A DNA stretch of 35,861 bases from Verrucomicrobiota bacterium (GTDB lineage Bacteria > Verrucomicrobiota > Kiritimatiellia > CAJWTS01): NCBI GenBank assembly GCA_027623315.1, contig JAQBYD010000041.1, positions 1-35,861 of the forward strand. Direction: 5' to 3'. The translations under genes and the position numbers were made by a program. Within the stretch, counting starts at the first letter, position 1. Each line of letters begins with the position of its first letter. Positions 9,433 through 17,888 of the stretch are shown here, piece after piece. The notes under the pieces were generated by a model. The model saw only the letters and a program-made list of their open reading frames with translations, was not told where the DNA came from and searched no databases.

Positions 9433-9452
9433 CTCTTCGCGAATGCGAAGAG
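9433..9452 (-). other. Hairpin between tRNA-Ala and ilvE
   Basis: CTCTTCGC and GCGAAGAG form an 8-bp perfect stem with a 4-nt loop, abutting the 3' CCA of the tRNA. No T-run follows on the minus strand, so it is not a convincing intrinsic terminator. A tRNA 3'-end processing or transcript-stabilising role is possible. Confidence 0.5.
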
Positions 9453-9528
9453 TGGTGGAGGATGCGGGAGTCGAACCCGCGACCTCGTGAATGCCATTCA
9501 CGCGCTCTACCAACTGAGCTAATCCCCC
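9453..9528 (-). tRNA. tRNA-Ala (anticodon GGC)
   Basis: The minus strand folds as a complete cloverleaf. The acceptor is GGGGGAT paired with ATCCTCC, with discriminator A and an encoded CCA end. The D arm contains AGCTCAGTTGGTAGAGC. The anticodon stem is CGTGA/TCACG with loop ATGGCAT, giving anticodon GGC. The T arm has GGTTCGACTCC. The third acceptor pair is G3:U70, the classic identity element for alanyl-tRNA synthetase, which confirms the assignment. It sits between pdxB and ilvE on the same strand. Confidence 0.97.
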
Positions 9529-9567
9529 GTAATCAGCCGCGGAGTTTGCCGCCTTGCGGCGCTCCCG

Positions 9568-10770
9568 TCAAGGGAAGGATGAGGCGTGCCGGCGGCTGGA
9601 GACTTGGAAACCGAGCTTCTTGAGCGCTGTACTCAGCTTCGAATCCGACGGCGGCTTCACGGAGGCACTCGAGAACTCGCGACGCCTGGGATAGTTCCGG
9701 CGAAGATTGTCAAAATATGCGGACCATTCTTCCGCCGATCCGGTCACCCCGCGCCGTAGAGCCGCGTCGTCGGACCGAACGTCGTAAACGGCCCGGACCA
9801 CGGAACGTATGGCGTCCTCTTCGTCAAGGTCCGCCGGAATCGATAGCTGACCACCGCTCGCATCCAGCGCCCGCGGACCCCAGGCGATCGGCTCGTCCAG
9901 GAAGCGGCACACGGCCTCGTAAACGATCTGCGTCCCCCGTACTCGTCCGTCCCACGAGTATCCCGCGATATGAGGAGTCCCGAGATCTACCTGCTGCAGG
10001 AGCGTGGCGTCGATGCCGGGCTCGTTCTGCCAAGTATCAATCACGGCTCCACCCAGGCGTCCCGTCGAGAGCGCCTGGCTCAGCGCCTGCGAGTCCATGA
10101 CCTCACCACGGCTGGTATTCAGAAAGCAGGCGCCGGGTCGCATGCGCGAGAACATCCGCCCGCCCGCCAGTTGCCGGGTAGCGTCCGCCCCTGCATCGCT
10201 CAAGGGAACGTGCAGAGTCAGGTAATCCGCATGCGCCAGCACATCGTCTCGTGGCAGCCACGTGACAGGCCCGAGTTCAAGCGCGGCGATTCCGGTTGCG
10301 GCGCCGGAGGCAAGCATTCGCTCCACGGGCGGATCCGAGGCAACCACCTGCATGCCCAACGCGCGCGCATGCCTCACCACCCGGCACCCGACATGGCCTA
10401 CGCCAATCACGCCCAGCGTGGACCCGGCGAGCCTGCCATGCGCCTGCTCACTCAGCGAGAGGAGGGCCGACGTCACATAATCGGCAACGCTGTCCGCGTT
10501 GCATCCCGGCGCGTAACACCACTCAATCCCCTCCTGCTTAAAGTACTCGAGATCCAAGTGATCCGTGCCGATCGTCGCGGTCCCTACGAATCGCACCGCG
10601 CTGCCCTGCAGCAACTCGCGCGTGACCTTCGTCGTCGACCGCACGGCCAGGATCTCAGCATCCGTCACATCCTCGCGGGAGATATCGCGCCCCTCTATCG
10701 CGCTCACATCGCCGAGTACGGAGAAGGCCTCGACCGCATGAGGCATCGATGTTGAACAGACGATTTTCAC
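9568..10770 (-). CDS. pdxB: Erythronate-4-phosphate dehydrogenase
   Basis: PdxB oxidises 4-phosphoerythronate with NAD in the deoxyxylulose-5-phosphate-dependent route to pyridoxal phosphate. The 400-residue protein is a D-2-hydroxyacid dehydrogenase. The Rossmann motif LGVIGVGHVGCRVVRHA is at about 118-134, LNTSRGEVMDSQAL supplies the catalytic Arg region, and TPHIAGYSWDGRVRGT holds the catalytic His. The early FVGTATIGTDHLD and YAPGCNADSVADYV segments and the C-terminal extension distinguish PdxB from SerA and other relatives. The start is GTG and overlaps the mutS stop (GTGA). Confidence 0.92.
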   Translation of the reverse strand: MKIVCSTSMPHAVEAFSVLGDVSAIEGRDISREDVTDAEILAVRSTTKVTRELLQGSAVRFVGTATIGTDHLDLEYFKQEGIEWCYAPGCNADSVADYVTSALLSLSEQAHGRLAGSTLGVIGVGHVGCRVVRHARALGMQVVASDPPVERMLASGAATGIAALELGPVTWLPRDDVLAHADYLTLHVPLSDAGADATRQLAGGRMFSRMRPGACFLNTSRGEVMDSQALSQALSTGRLGGAVIDTWQNEPGIDATLLQQVDLGTPHIAGYSWDGRVRGTQIVYEAVCRFLDEPIAWGPRALDASGGQLSIPADLDEEDAIRSVVRAVYDVRSDDAALRRGVTGSAEEWSAYFDNLRRNYPRRREFSSASVKPPSDSKLSTALKKLGFQVSSRRHASSFP

Positions 10771-13262
10771 TCGAAGAGATTCATCTGCGACCTGTCATCA
10801 CGAGCCTTACGGGTTCTCTTCGTCGCGATCGTGGGCTGCCCACTTTCACTCAACTCGCCCTCTTCCAGGTTCGCGAGAATTTCCCTGGCCCGATCGATCA
10901 CAGGGCCGGGCAGGCCGGCCAGACGTGCCACCTGGATACCATAGCTCTGATCCGCGGCGCCCGGCACAATCTTCCGCAGAAACACGATATCGTCCCCCTG
11001 CTCTCTCACGAGGACATTCGCATTTTTCACTCCTGGAAGCGTACGCTCGAGGTCAGTCAACTCGTGGTAATGTGTCGCGAATAGTGTCCGCGCCTTAACG
11101 CGTTCATCGTTGTGCAGAAACTCGGCTACCGCCCACGCAATACTGATGCCGTCAAAGGTGCTCGTGCCGCGCCCGATCTCATCAAGTACGATCAGGCTTC
11201 GCGGGGTCGCATTGTTCAGAATATTCGCCGTCTCCTGCATCTCGACCATGAATGTACTGCGCCCACGGGCCAGATCGTCGCTGGCGCCGACGCGGGTAAA
11301 GACGCGGTCCACGATCCCCACCACGGCCGCATCGGCGGGCACGAACGATCCGGCCTGGGCCATGATCACCAGAAGCGCCACTTGCCTGATGTAAGTCGAT
11401 TTTCCCGCCATGTTGGGGCCCGTAATGAGGATCAGCTGCCGAGTCGTCGTATTCAGCTCCACATCGTTCGGCACGAAGCGCCCTGCGACATCGATCTGCT
11501 CGACCACGGGGTGGCGCGAGTTCTTCATCGACAACACGTCGCTCGCCTGGATCTCTGGACGCACGTAACGATTGGCCATCGCCCGCTCGGCGAACGTGCT
11601 GAGCACGTCCAGGCGCGCGATGACCTCCGCAACCGCCTGGATACGCGTCGTCTCCTGGACCACGGCGTCCCGGATCTCCACGAACAAGTCGTACTCCAGC
11701 GCCGTCGACCTGTCCTGCGCGCCCAGGATCTTGTGCTCGTACTCCTTAAGTTCAGGAGTGATAAACCGCTCCGCATTGACCAGCGTCTGCTTGCGGACGT
11801 AATGATCCGGCACCTTGTCAGACTGCCCCTTCGACACCTCGATGTAGTAACCAAAGACCTTGTTGTATCGAACCTTGATCGTCTTGATGCCGGATCGCTT
11901 CTGCTCGGCCGCCTGGTACTCCGCCAGCCACTGCCTGCCCTCCGTCGAGGCTGCTCGCAATTCATCGAGGTCCTGGTGATACCCGGCCTTGATGATGCCG
12001 CCCTCCTTCAGAGCGATCGGGGGCTCATCGTCAATGGCCCTTTCGATCAAATCGGCCAGTTCTGGAAAGGTCTCCACGGCCTGTCCCAGATCCCGCAATG
12101 AGACACACTCGTGTCCGTCAAGCAACTCACGCACAAGCGGAAGCTTCTGAAACGATACCTCGAGGGACTTCATGTCTCTCGCATTCCCGCCGCCGCCCGC
12201 CAGGCGGCAAATCACCCGCTCCAGATCACGCACACCCTGAAGTGTCTCGCGCACCTCGTGCAGGTGCGCGCGGTTACCCACGAACGCCTCCACGGCATCG
12301 TGACGTGCGCAGATCGAAGCCGGTTCGGCGAGCGGCCTCACGAGCCAGGCACGGAGCATGCGCGCGCCCATCGCAGTCCGAGTCGTATCGAGAACACGCA
12401 ACAGCGATATCCCGGCATCGCGACCGGGCACGGGCACCAGGTCAAGGTTCGCGGCCGTGGCATCATCCACCAGCATGTAGTCCTTCGGATTCTGAATACG
12501 CAGGCTACGCACGTGGTCGATGTTGTGCCTCAATTCATCGCGCACGTAGTACAACACACCGCCGGCCGCCCCCACGACCGCCGCGCGCCCCTCGCAACCA
12601 AAGCCTTCCAGCGAACCGGTCTTGAAGTGCCGCACCAGGAAGTCGTGCGCGTTCTCGTAGTCAAACGTCCAGTCATCGCCGCCGGTCAGTCGCTTCTCGA
12701 GGGGTTCCGGAAAGCCCGTCCGAAGGATCCCGCTTGCGAGCTGCTCTGACGGCACCACACACTCCGTTGGCCCGAACCGGGCCAGGTTATCGGACGCACT
12801 TGCGGCGGAATCCGTTTCCTCAACCCAGAACTCGCCGGTCGAGAGATCGAAGAAGGCCATGCCGTACAGTCCGTCGTGATGTACCATCCCCGCCAGATAG
12901 TTGTTTCGATTTGACTCCAGTAGCTGCTCGGAGGTCACGGTTCCCGGGGTCACCACCCGCGTGACCTCTCGACGAACGATGCCTTTTGCAGCGGAAGCGT
13001 CCTCGACCTGATCGCAGATGGCAACCTTGACCCCGGCCCGTATCAACTTCGCCAGGTACCCCTCCATGGCGTGGTGCGGTATGCCGCACATCGGCACGTT
13101 CTGCCGTTTCGTGAGGGCAATATCGAGAATCCCCGCGGCTCGCGCCGCATCCTCGAAGAACATCTCGTAGAAATCACCGAGGCGAAAGAAGAGCACGGTA
13201 TCGTCAGGAAGTTCGCCGCGAATCGACCGATACTGCCGCATCATGGGAGTATTCTGGGACAC
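10767..13262 (-). CDS. mutS: DNA mismatch repair protein MutS
   Basis: MutS recognises mispaired bases and small loops and recruits MutL. The N-terminal mismatch-binding domain has TPMMRQY and FFRLGDFYEMFFEDA; the last contains the Phe-x-Glu that stacks on the mispair. The ATPase domain has Walker A GPNMAGKSTYIRQ at about 615-627, then DDLARGRSTFMVEM, LDEIGRGTSTFDG (Walker B) and the FATHYHEL segment. I place the start at the GTG at 13262, which has GGGAG 4 nt upstream. A TTG at 13277 would add five residues but lacks a binding site. The length of about 831 residues fits the MutS1 family. mutL is present 20 kb away in the same window. Confidence 0.97.
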   Translation of the reverse strand: MSQNTPMMRQYRSIRGELPDDTVLFFRLGDFYEMFFEDAARAAGILDIALTKRQNVPMCGIPHHAMEGYLAKLIRAGVKVAICDQVEDASAAKGIVRREVTRVVTPGTVTSEQLLESNRNNYLAGMVHHDGLYGMAFFDLSTGEFWVEETDSAASASDNLARFGPTECVVPSEQLASGILRTGFPEPLEKRLTGGDDWTFDYENAHDFLVRHFKTGSLEGFGCEGRAAVVGAAGGVLYYVRDELRHNIDHVRSLRIQNPKDYMLVDDATAANLDLVPVPGRDAGISLLRVLDTTRTAMGARMLRAWLVRPLAEPASICARHDAVEAFVGNRAHLHEVRETLQGVRDLERVICRLAGGGGNARDMKSLEVSFQKLPLVRELLDGHECVSLRDLGQAVETFPELADLIERAIDDEPPIALKEGGIIKAGYHQDLDELRAASTEGRQWLAEYQAAEQKRSGIKTIKVRYNKVFGYYIEVSKGQSDKVPDHYVRKQTLVNAERFITPELKEYEHKILGAQDRSTALEYDLFVEIRDAVVQETTRIQAVAEVIARLDVLSTFAERAMANRYVRPEIQASDVLSMKNSRHPVVEQIDVAGRFVPNDVELNTTTRQLILITGPNMAGKSTYIRQVALLVIMAQAGSFVPADAAVVGIVDRVFTRVGASDDLARGRSTFMVEMQETANILNNATPRSLIVLDEIGRGTSTFDGISIAWAVAEFLHNDERVKARTLFATHYHELTDLERTLPGVKNANVLVREQGDDIVFLRKIVPGAADQSYGIQVARLAGLPGPVIDRAREILANLEEGELSESGQPTIATKRTRKARDDRSQMNLFE

Positions 13263-13266
13263 GTTA

Positions 13267-13271
13267 CTCCC
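13267..13271 (-). promoter_or_regulatory. Shine-Dalgarno deciding the mutS start
   Basis: GGGAG lies 4 nt before a GTG on the minus strand and supports that GTG as the mutS start rather than the TTG five codons upstream. Confidence 0.6.
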
Positions 13272-13331
13272 GCGCAAAGTCCAGCGAATGGCGTCCCGGC
13301 AATGGCGGGCTACCGACGCGCGGATGTGCCG

Positions 13332-14294
13332 TCACGGCAAGGGCAAGCGCCACGAGATCGACCGCCTGCTTCCCTTGGGATTGATCGCAAGGTCAACGTG
13401 ATCTCCCCTGTCCGTGCTCCCGCGAGACGACACGGTTGGGCTCCACGGTTCGACGGGTTCCTTGGCGATCACCTCGCCCACGGATTCAACGGGTTCAACC
13501 GGCTCAACCGGTTCGATCGGTTCAGCCGGCCCAACCGGGTCACGGGGTTCCTTGACACGCGCTGGCGAGACCGCCGCGACGGTCGTCGCGCGGGCGGGAA
13601 TCGCCGGACGCGCCTTTGAAATGTCCTCGATCGAGGCTTGCATCGCATTCGTAAACGACGCCCACTCGGACCGCATCGTGCGGTATTCGCGTGCGAGTGC
13701 CGCGTTCTCGATCTCGACCTCGGACAACACCTTGCGCACCATTTGAAATCCTTCAAGCTGTCGCTCGATTTGCGTCTCCATCAAGGCTCCTGACGTATCG
13801 CGTTGATCGCCCGCCTTCTGGAGATTCACCTCCAAGTCACGCGTCCTGGTCGTGATCTCGGCCATCACCCGCGCGGATTCAGCCTGCACCTCCAGCGTGG
13901 CGTCCTGCTGCTCCCCAAGCCGCCCCAGGGAAATTCCAGTTTGCTGGCGAAGCCGCTCTATCATCAAGAGTCCGCCCATGATACTCAATAGCAGCAGGAC
14001 GCTGAACACCGCCGCCAGCGTCAGCGTCCGATTTCGTGATCGAGCGCGTTCCGTTTCCAGGAACTCTCGAAGGGACTCCAGAACAGAGAGTGCGTCCGAG
14101 GACTCAGCAGACAATGCTTGCGGACCTCGAAGCGCAAGTCCCGCATCCGACTCCGTGTAGACCTCCGGTTCGTAGTCCACGTCGTCGTCGATCAAATCCT
14201 CAACGTTCGGATCGTCGAACTCCTCGTAGTCCGCATCCCCCTTTTTCGAGAGGCCGCGAATCTCGCGTTTCAATATTTTCGGAGGACGGGCCAT
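13332..14294 (-). CDS. Single-pass membrane protein with coiled coil and Pro-Glu tail
   Basis: I do not recognise a family. From the ATG at 14294 (MARPPKILKREIRG) the protein has about 320 residues. An acidic N-terminal region (about 18-50, rich in D/E) is followed by one transmembrane helix at about 91-112 (LTLAAVFSVLLLLSIMGGLL). A predicted coiled coil covers about 115-225 (many E/R/Q heptad-like stretches). The tail has repeated E-P-V units (EPIEPVEPVEPVESV) encoded by 9-bp tandem repeats. A TTG at 14330 would add 12 residues but looks less natural. It lies 55 bp downstream of the GYF-like coiled-coil gene, and the two may act together in the cell envelope. That is inference only. Confidence 0.65.
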   Translation of the reverse strand: MARPPKILKREIRGLSKKGDADYEEFDDPNVEDLIDDDVDYEPEVYTESDAGLALRGPQALSAESSDALSVLESLREFLETERARSRNRTLTLAAVFSVLLLLSIMGGLLMIERLRQQTGISLGRLGEQQDATLEVQAESARVMAEITTRTRDLEVNLQKAGDQRDTSGALMETQIERQLEGFQMVRKVLSEVEIENAALAREYRTMRSEWASFTNAMQASIEDISKARPAIPARATTVAAVSPARVKEPRDPVGPAEPIEPVEPVEPVESVGEVIAKEPVEPWSPTVSSRGSTDRGDHVDLAINPKGSRRSISWRLPLP

Positions 14295-14349
14295 AACCAG
14301 GTTACGTGAGTCAGGTTGCTCTCGAGACAAGTTTCAAGATCGCGATTGC

Positions 14350-16482
14350 CTACTTAAGCATCCACGGCCGTGGCTTAAACAGGGCTCGGCGATCCGCAGG
14401 TCTACTACCAGAGTCGTCCGAGTCCGGCTGTGGTTCAGACTCCGGAGCATCACGCATTTCCTCGCTCTCAAGGAGATCGATCTCATCCACCTCCTCATTC
14501 AGCTCCACGTCGTCGGGGTTCGCTGCCGATTCATCTTCGATCGAATCCGTTGACACCTCCACCTGACGCTCCTCGGTGTCTCGTGAAGGATGCGTGGTGC
14601 TCCGGATGCGTAACTGCGATTCGCCATAACCACTTGGTGCTCGGCGCACCGGTGCGGAAGGCTCCTGCGCACCCTCACGCATCTCGTCCGTCTCACCCAC
14701 GTCACCGACCTCGGCCACTTCCGTGCTGTCGGGAGCCGGGCCCTCGCCGGGAGGTGCCGGGCGCCAGCCACGCTGCACCTGGTCAAGACGCTTTTGCAGC
14801 ATCTGTTCCTTCTGCTCAGACCGGCTCGCCTGTTCTTCGGCCATCTTTATCTGTTTCGATAGCCGGTGCTCATTCTGCCGCATCGACGTCAGCAAGTCCT
14901 GGTACTTCTTCTTCTCAGTCAACAGGTCCATCTCCTTCTGGCGCCGAGCTTCACGCTCTTCGTCGTAGAACTGTCGCTGTTGTTCCAGCCGCATCGAGAC
15001 CGACTGCAATTCCTGCTTGAGATGTTCGGATTCACGCTCCAATTCCTCCGCGCGCAACTTCTCCCGCTCCTGGTGATCCTCGATCCGGCCGCGGTGTTCA
15101 TTCAACTCCTGCAGAGCCTGGTCCAGCTCTTCGCAAACGACACCGTATTCCGTCCGGAGCTGCTCATACTGAATCTTGCCCTCCTGCATGCGTTGCTCGG
15201 CAGCGACACGCTCCCCTTCTATGTCCAAGTTGCGCTTCTCGACCTCGCGAACGGCCTCGTCGACGCGACTGGCCGCTCCTTCGTACTCTTCCTGAAGCGT
15301 GTTGTATTGCTTCCTGAGGGCATCAATCTCCTGGTTGTGCAGATCTTCATTGCGTTCGAATGTTTCGCGCGTGTGCTCCAGCTCGCCGGCCAGGCGCGCT
15401 ACGTGATCTTCATTCTCGGCAACCTGTTGCTGCTTCTCAACGACGAGATCCTCGAGGCTCTGGCGGCGCGTCCGTTCGTCGTCGGCTTCCTTCCGGACCG
15501 CGTCCAAAGCCAGCGCCTGCTCCTCACTATGCTTGCGCTCCTCGTCGAAAAGGGCCAACTGCTGAGACAGTTCAACCTCCATCTGTTGCAGTCGCTTGCG
15601 TTCACTGCCCAGCTTTCGATTAAACTCAGCCGCCTGGCCCGTCGCCAGATCCTTGGCGCGCTGCTCAGCGGCAAGCGTGTCGCGAGTAGCGCTGAACTCA
15701 TCGTGCAGGCTCTCGATCTGCTGCAGAAGTTGAACTTCCTTGCGCTCCCATTGCTTGGCTTCGTCCGTGGCCGCCTTCGCTTTGGACGATTTACGCTTTG
15801 CGGTTCCGGCCTTGGTCTCCTGACTCTTCTCGACTTTCTCCTCCGCGACCTTGAGGCGCGCGGCAACGGAGGCGTACTCTTTCTGTACCTGCTTAAGCTG
15901 CGTTTCGAGACCCTCACCCCGCTTGACGCTCTCCTCCAACTCGCTGCCATGGGTCTTCTTGATCGTCTCCAACTCGCGCAGCGCCCGTGTACGGCTCTCC
16001 ACGGCGGCCTGGGCCTTCTTCTCGAGCTCCTCAACGCGAGCGACGATAGCGGCCTCGGCATCGGTGACCGACTGAACGGCGCGACTTCGTTTCGCCTTGC
16101 GAGGCGTCGCCGCGCGCTCCTGGGCGAGGCGCTCGAGCAGTTCGCCAACGGTCAGCGTTTCCTTGGTCCCGCTATGCATCAGCCGCATGCCCGGCTGGAT
16201 CATGCCGTCGTTCACCAACTCCGGAAGCGCGTGCATGTTGAGTGGCCCGTACTGCGAGTCCTGGGCGACCTCGATCACCCAGACCATGTCGAGTTCCGCC
16301 AGAGATTCGGCGGCGATCCACTCACTTTGATCGCTGGAGAGTTGGTTCCCGGGCGCAATGCGTCCCTGGGCGGCCCACGTGTTCAGCTCATCGAACGGCA
16401 CCGGTCCATATACTGATCCGTCGTCGGTCTTGAGAAACCACACCTCGGATCCTCGCTTCGATGTTTCTACCTGGGGTGCCAT
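14350..16482 (-). CDS. GYF_2-type domain protein with long coiled coil
   Basis: About 710 residues from the ATG at 16482, which has AAGGAG 7 nt upstream; the frame extends 39 codons further but without support. Residues 13-62 resemble a GYF_2 (DUF4339) domain: WFLKTDDGSVYGPVPFDEL, then W-AAQGRIAPGNQLSS and EWIAA. A second, more diverged copy follows at about 68-120 (VWVIEVAQDSQYGPLNM). From about 125 to 540 the sequence is a charged heptad-rich coiled coil with a basic Lys/Arg stretch near KRKSSKAKA. The C-terminal 150 residues are acidic and probably disordered. There is no signal peptide, so a cytoplasmic scaffold is likely. Function unknown. Confidence 0.72.
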   Translation of the reverse strand: MAPQVETSKRGSEVWFLKTDDGSVYGPVPFDELNTWAAQGRIAPGNQLSSDQSEWIAAESLAELDMVWVIEVAQDSQYGPLNMHALPELVNDGMIQPGMRLMHSGTKETLTVGELLERLAQERAATPRKAKRSRAVQSVTDAEAAIVARVEELEKKAQAAVESRTRALRELETIKKTHGSELEESVKRGEGLETQLKQVQKEYASVAARLKVAEEKVEKSQETKAGTAKRKSSKAKAATDEAKQWERKEVQLLQQIESLHDEFSATRDTLAAEQRAKDLATGQAAEFNRKLGSERKRLQQMEVELSQQLALFDEERKHSEEQALALDAVRKEADDERTRRQSLEDLVVEKQQQVAENEDHVARLAGELEHTRETFERNEDLHNQEIDALRKQYNTLQEEYEGAASRVDEAVREVEKRNLDIEGERVAAEQRMQEGKIQYEQLRTEYGVVCEELDQALQELNEHRGRIEDHQEREKLRAEELERESEHLKQELQSVSMRLEQQRQFYDEEREARRQKEMDLLTEKKKYQDLLTSMRQNEHRLSKQIKMAEEQASRSEQKEQMLQKRLDQVQRGWRPAPPGEGPAPDSTEVAEVGDVGETDEMREGAQEPSAPVRRAPSGYGESQLRIRSTTHPSRDTEERQVEVSTDSIEDESAANPDDVELNEEVDEIDLLESEEMRDAPESEPQPDSDDSGSRPADRRALFKPRPWMLK

Positions 16483-16489
16483 AGCTGCT

Positions 16490-16495
16490 CTCCTT
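16490..16495 (-). promoter_or_regulatory. Shine-Dalgarno deciding the start of the GYF-type protein
   Basis: AAGGAG on the minus strand, 7 nt before the ATG at 16482, moves the start 39 codons inside the longest frame. The upstream codons have no family resemblance. Confidence 0.75.
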
Positions 16496-16696
16496 AGGAC
16501 TAATCTCTCCTGAAAAACTTCATCGCCTGCGAACACTGGACGGCATCTCGCCCTGGGCCGCCACGAGGACGCTGCGTGGGCCCGCGTCGTCGTCGGCATT
16601 CGCCCTGCCCTAACCTGTTGCCATTGTCAAAAGACGGAACCGATTTGAGTATCATTGAGCGTGCGCAGGGTGTCAAGAAATTGGGTAGCAGAAGTC

Positions 16697-17818
16697 CTAC
16701 GATCTCGACACGAGCTCCTGCAGCGCATCGACCGTCTGATCCAGCTCCGTTTCGGTCGTGTATCGGCCCAGGCTGACGCGAAGGGACCCGCGGGCCATCC
16801 GATCCTCCATGTTCATGGCCCGCAGCACGTGCGACGTCTTGATAGACCCTGTCGCACAGGCCGAACCGGTCGCGACCGCAATCCCCATATCGCTCAGCTG
16901 CAGCATCGTGGACTCCGCCTCCTGGTCCGCAATGCTGATATGGCTGGTATTGCACAGCCGCTGGGCCTCGGTTCCATTGATCACGACGCGCGAACAGCGC
17001 TCACACAGATCCCTCTCAAATCCATCGCGCATCCCCGAAATCCGCGCCACCGTCTCCGGGAAGTCGTCGCGTATCAAATCCGCGGCTTTGCCGAGGCCGA
17101 CGATCGAGGCCACATTCTCGGTGCCGCCACGCAGGCCCTGCTCCTGTCCGCCGCCCAGAAAGAGGGGGTCCAACTTGACCCCGCGCCGGACGTAGAGCGC
17201 CCCCACCCCCTTGGGCGCGTGCATTTTGTGCCCAGCGATAGCCAGGAGGTCGACCGGGACCGCTCCGACATCCAAAGCCACCCGCGCAGCCGCCTGCACG
17301 GCGTCGGTATGAAAAATCCCGCCGTGTTGCTTCACGCACTCGGCGATCCGCGGAATATCGAACAACACGCCCGTCTCATTGTTCGCCCACATCAGGCTTA
17401 CCAGCGCGCGTGGACCGTCGAGTGCCGCTTCGAGCGCCTCGGCATTGAGGCGGCCTTGCCGGTCCACACCGATCCACGTGACATCTCCCCCACGCGAAGC
17501 CCACCATTTCCCGACTTCAAGCACCGACGGATGCTCAACCCGGCTCAGCACGAGGCGAAGTTCGGGAGACCGTGCGAGCGTGCCGCACAGGGCGAGGTTG
17601 TTGCCCTCGGTGCCGCATCCGGTGAACACGATCTCTGAGGACGATGCACCGATAAGTTGCGCGACCGAAGACCGAGCCTGCTCGACGGCTGCTCGCGCGC
17701 GAATTCCAGCGGCGTGCAGACTGGACGGGTTGCCACATTCCGCCCCGAGAAAAGGCTCCATCTCGGAACGGACCTCGGACGCAATCGGGGTTGTGGCGTT
17801 GTTATCGAGGTAGATCAT
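16697..17818 (-). CDS. Cysteine desulfurase (NifS/IscS type)
   Basis: A class V PLP enzyme that takes sulfur from L-cysteine to give alanine and a protein persulfide for Fe-S clusters, tRNA thiolation or other cofactors. The ATG at 17818 gives the typical opening MIYLDNNATTPI; an in-frame ATG eight codons upstream is possible. The PLP lysine lies in AIAGHKMHAPKGVGALYVRRG. The mobile-loop catalytic cysteine is in ATGSACATGS (about Cys321), a group I IscS/NifS-like loop. TGCGTEGNN binds the cofactor. No iscU, nifU or mnmA gene lies next to it, so the specific pathway is not indicated. It follows the GT87 gene on the same strand. Confidence 0.93.
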   Translation of the reverse strand: MIYLDNNATTPIASEVRSEMEPFLGAECGNPSSLHAAGIRARAAVEQARSSVAQLIGASSSEIVFTGCGTEGNNLALCGTLARSPELRLVLSRVEHPSVLEVGKWWASRGGDVTWIGVDRQGRLNAEALEAALDGPRALVSLMWANNETGVLFDIPRIAECVKQHGGIFHTDAVQAAARVALDVGAVPVDLLAIAGHKMHAPKGVGALYVRRGVKLDPLFLGGGQEQGLRGGTENVASIVGLGKAADLIRDDFPETVARISGMRDGFERDLCERCSRVVINGTEAQRLCNTSHISIADQEAESTMLQLSDMGIAVATGSACATGSIKTSHVLRAMNMEDRMARGSLRVSLGRYTTETELDQTVDALQELVSRS

Positions 17819-17888
17819 GTCCGTAGGTTCAAAACAATTCATCCGCTGCCAAGATCGCCCATTTTCTCGGTCTCACGTCTATGGCCTC

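Noticed and set aside
14866..16416. Long plus-strand open frame of 516 codons opposite the coiled-coil gene
   Set aside because: Antisense reading of a Glu/Gln/Arg-rich coiled coil gives a leucine-rich shadow frame. The minus-strand frame has domains and a strong Shine-Dalgarno sequence.
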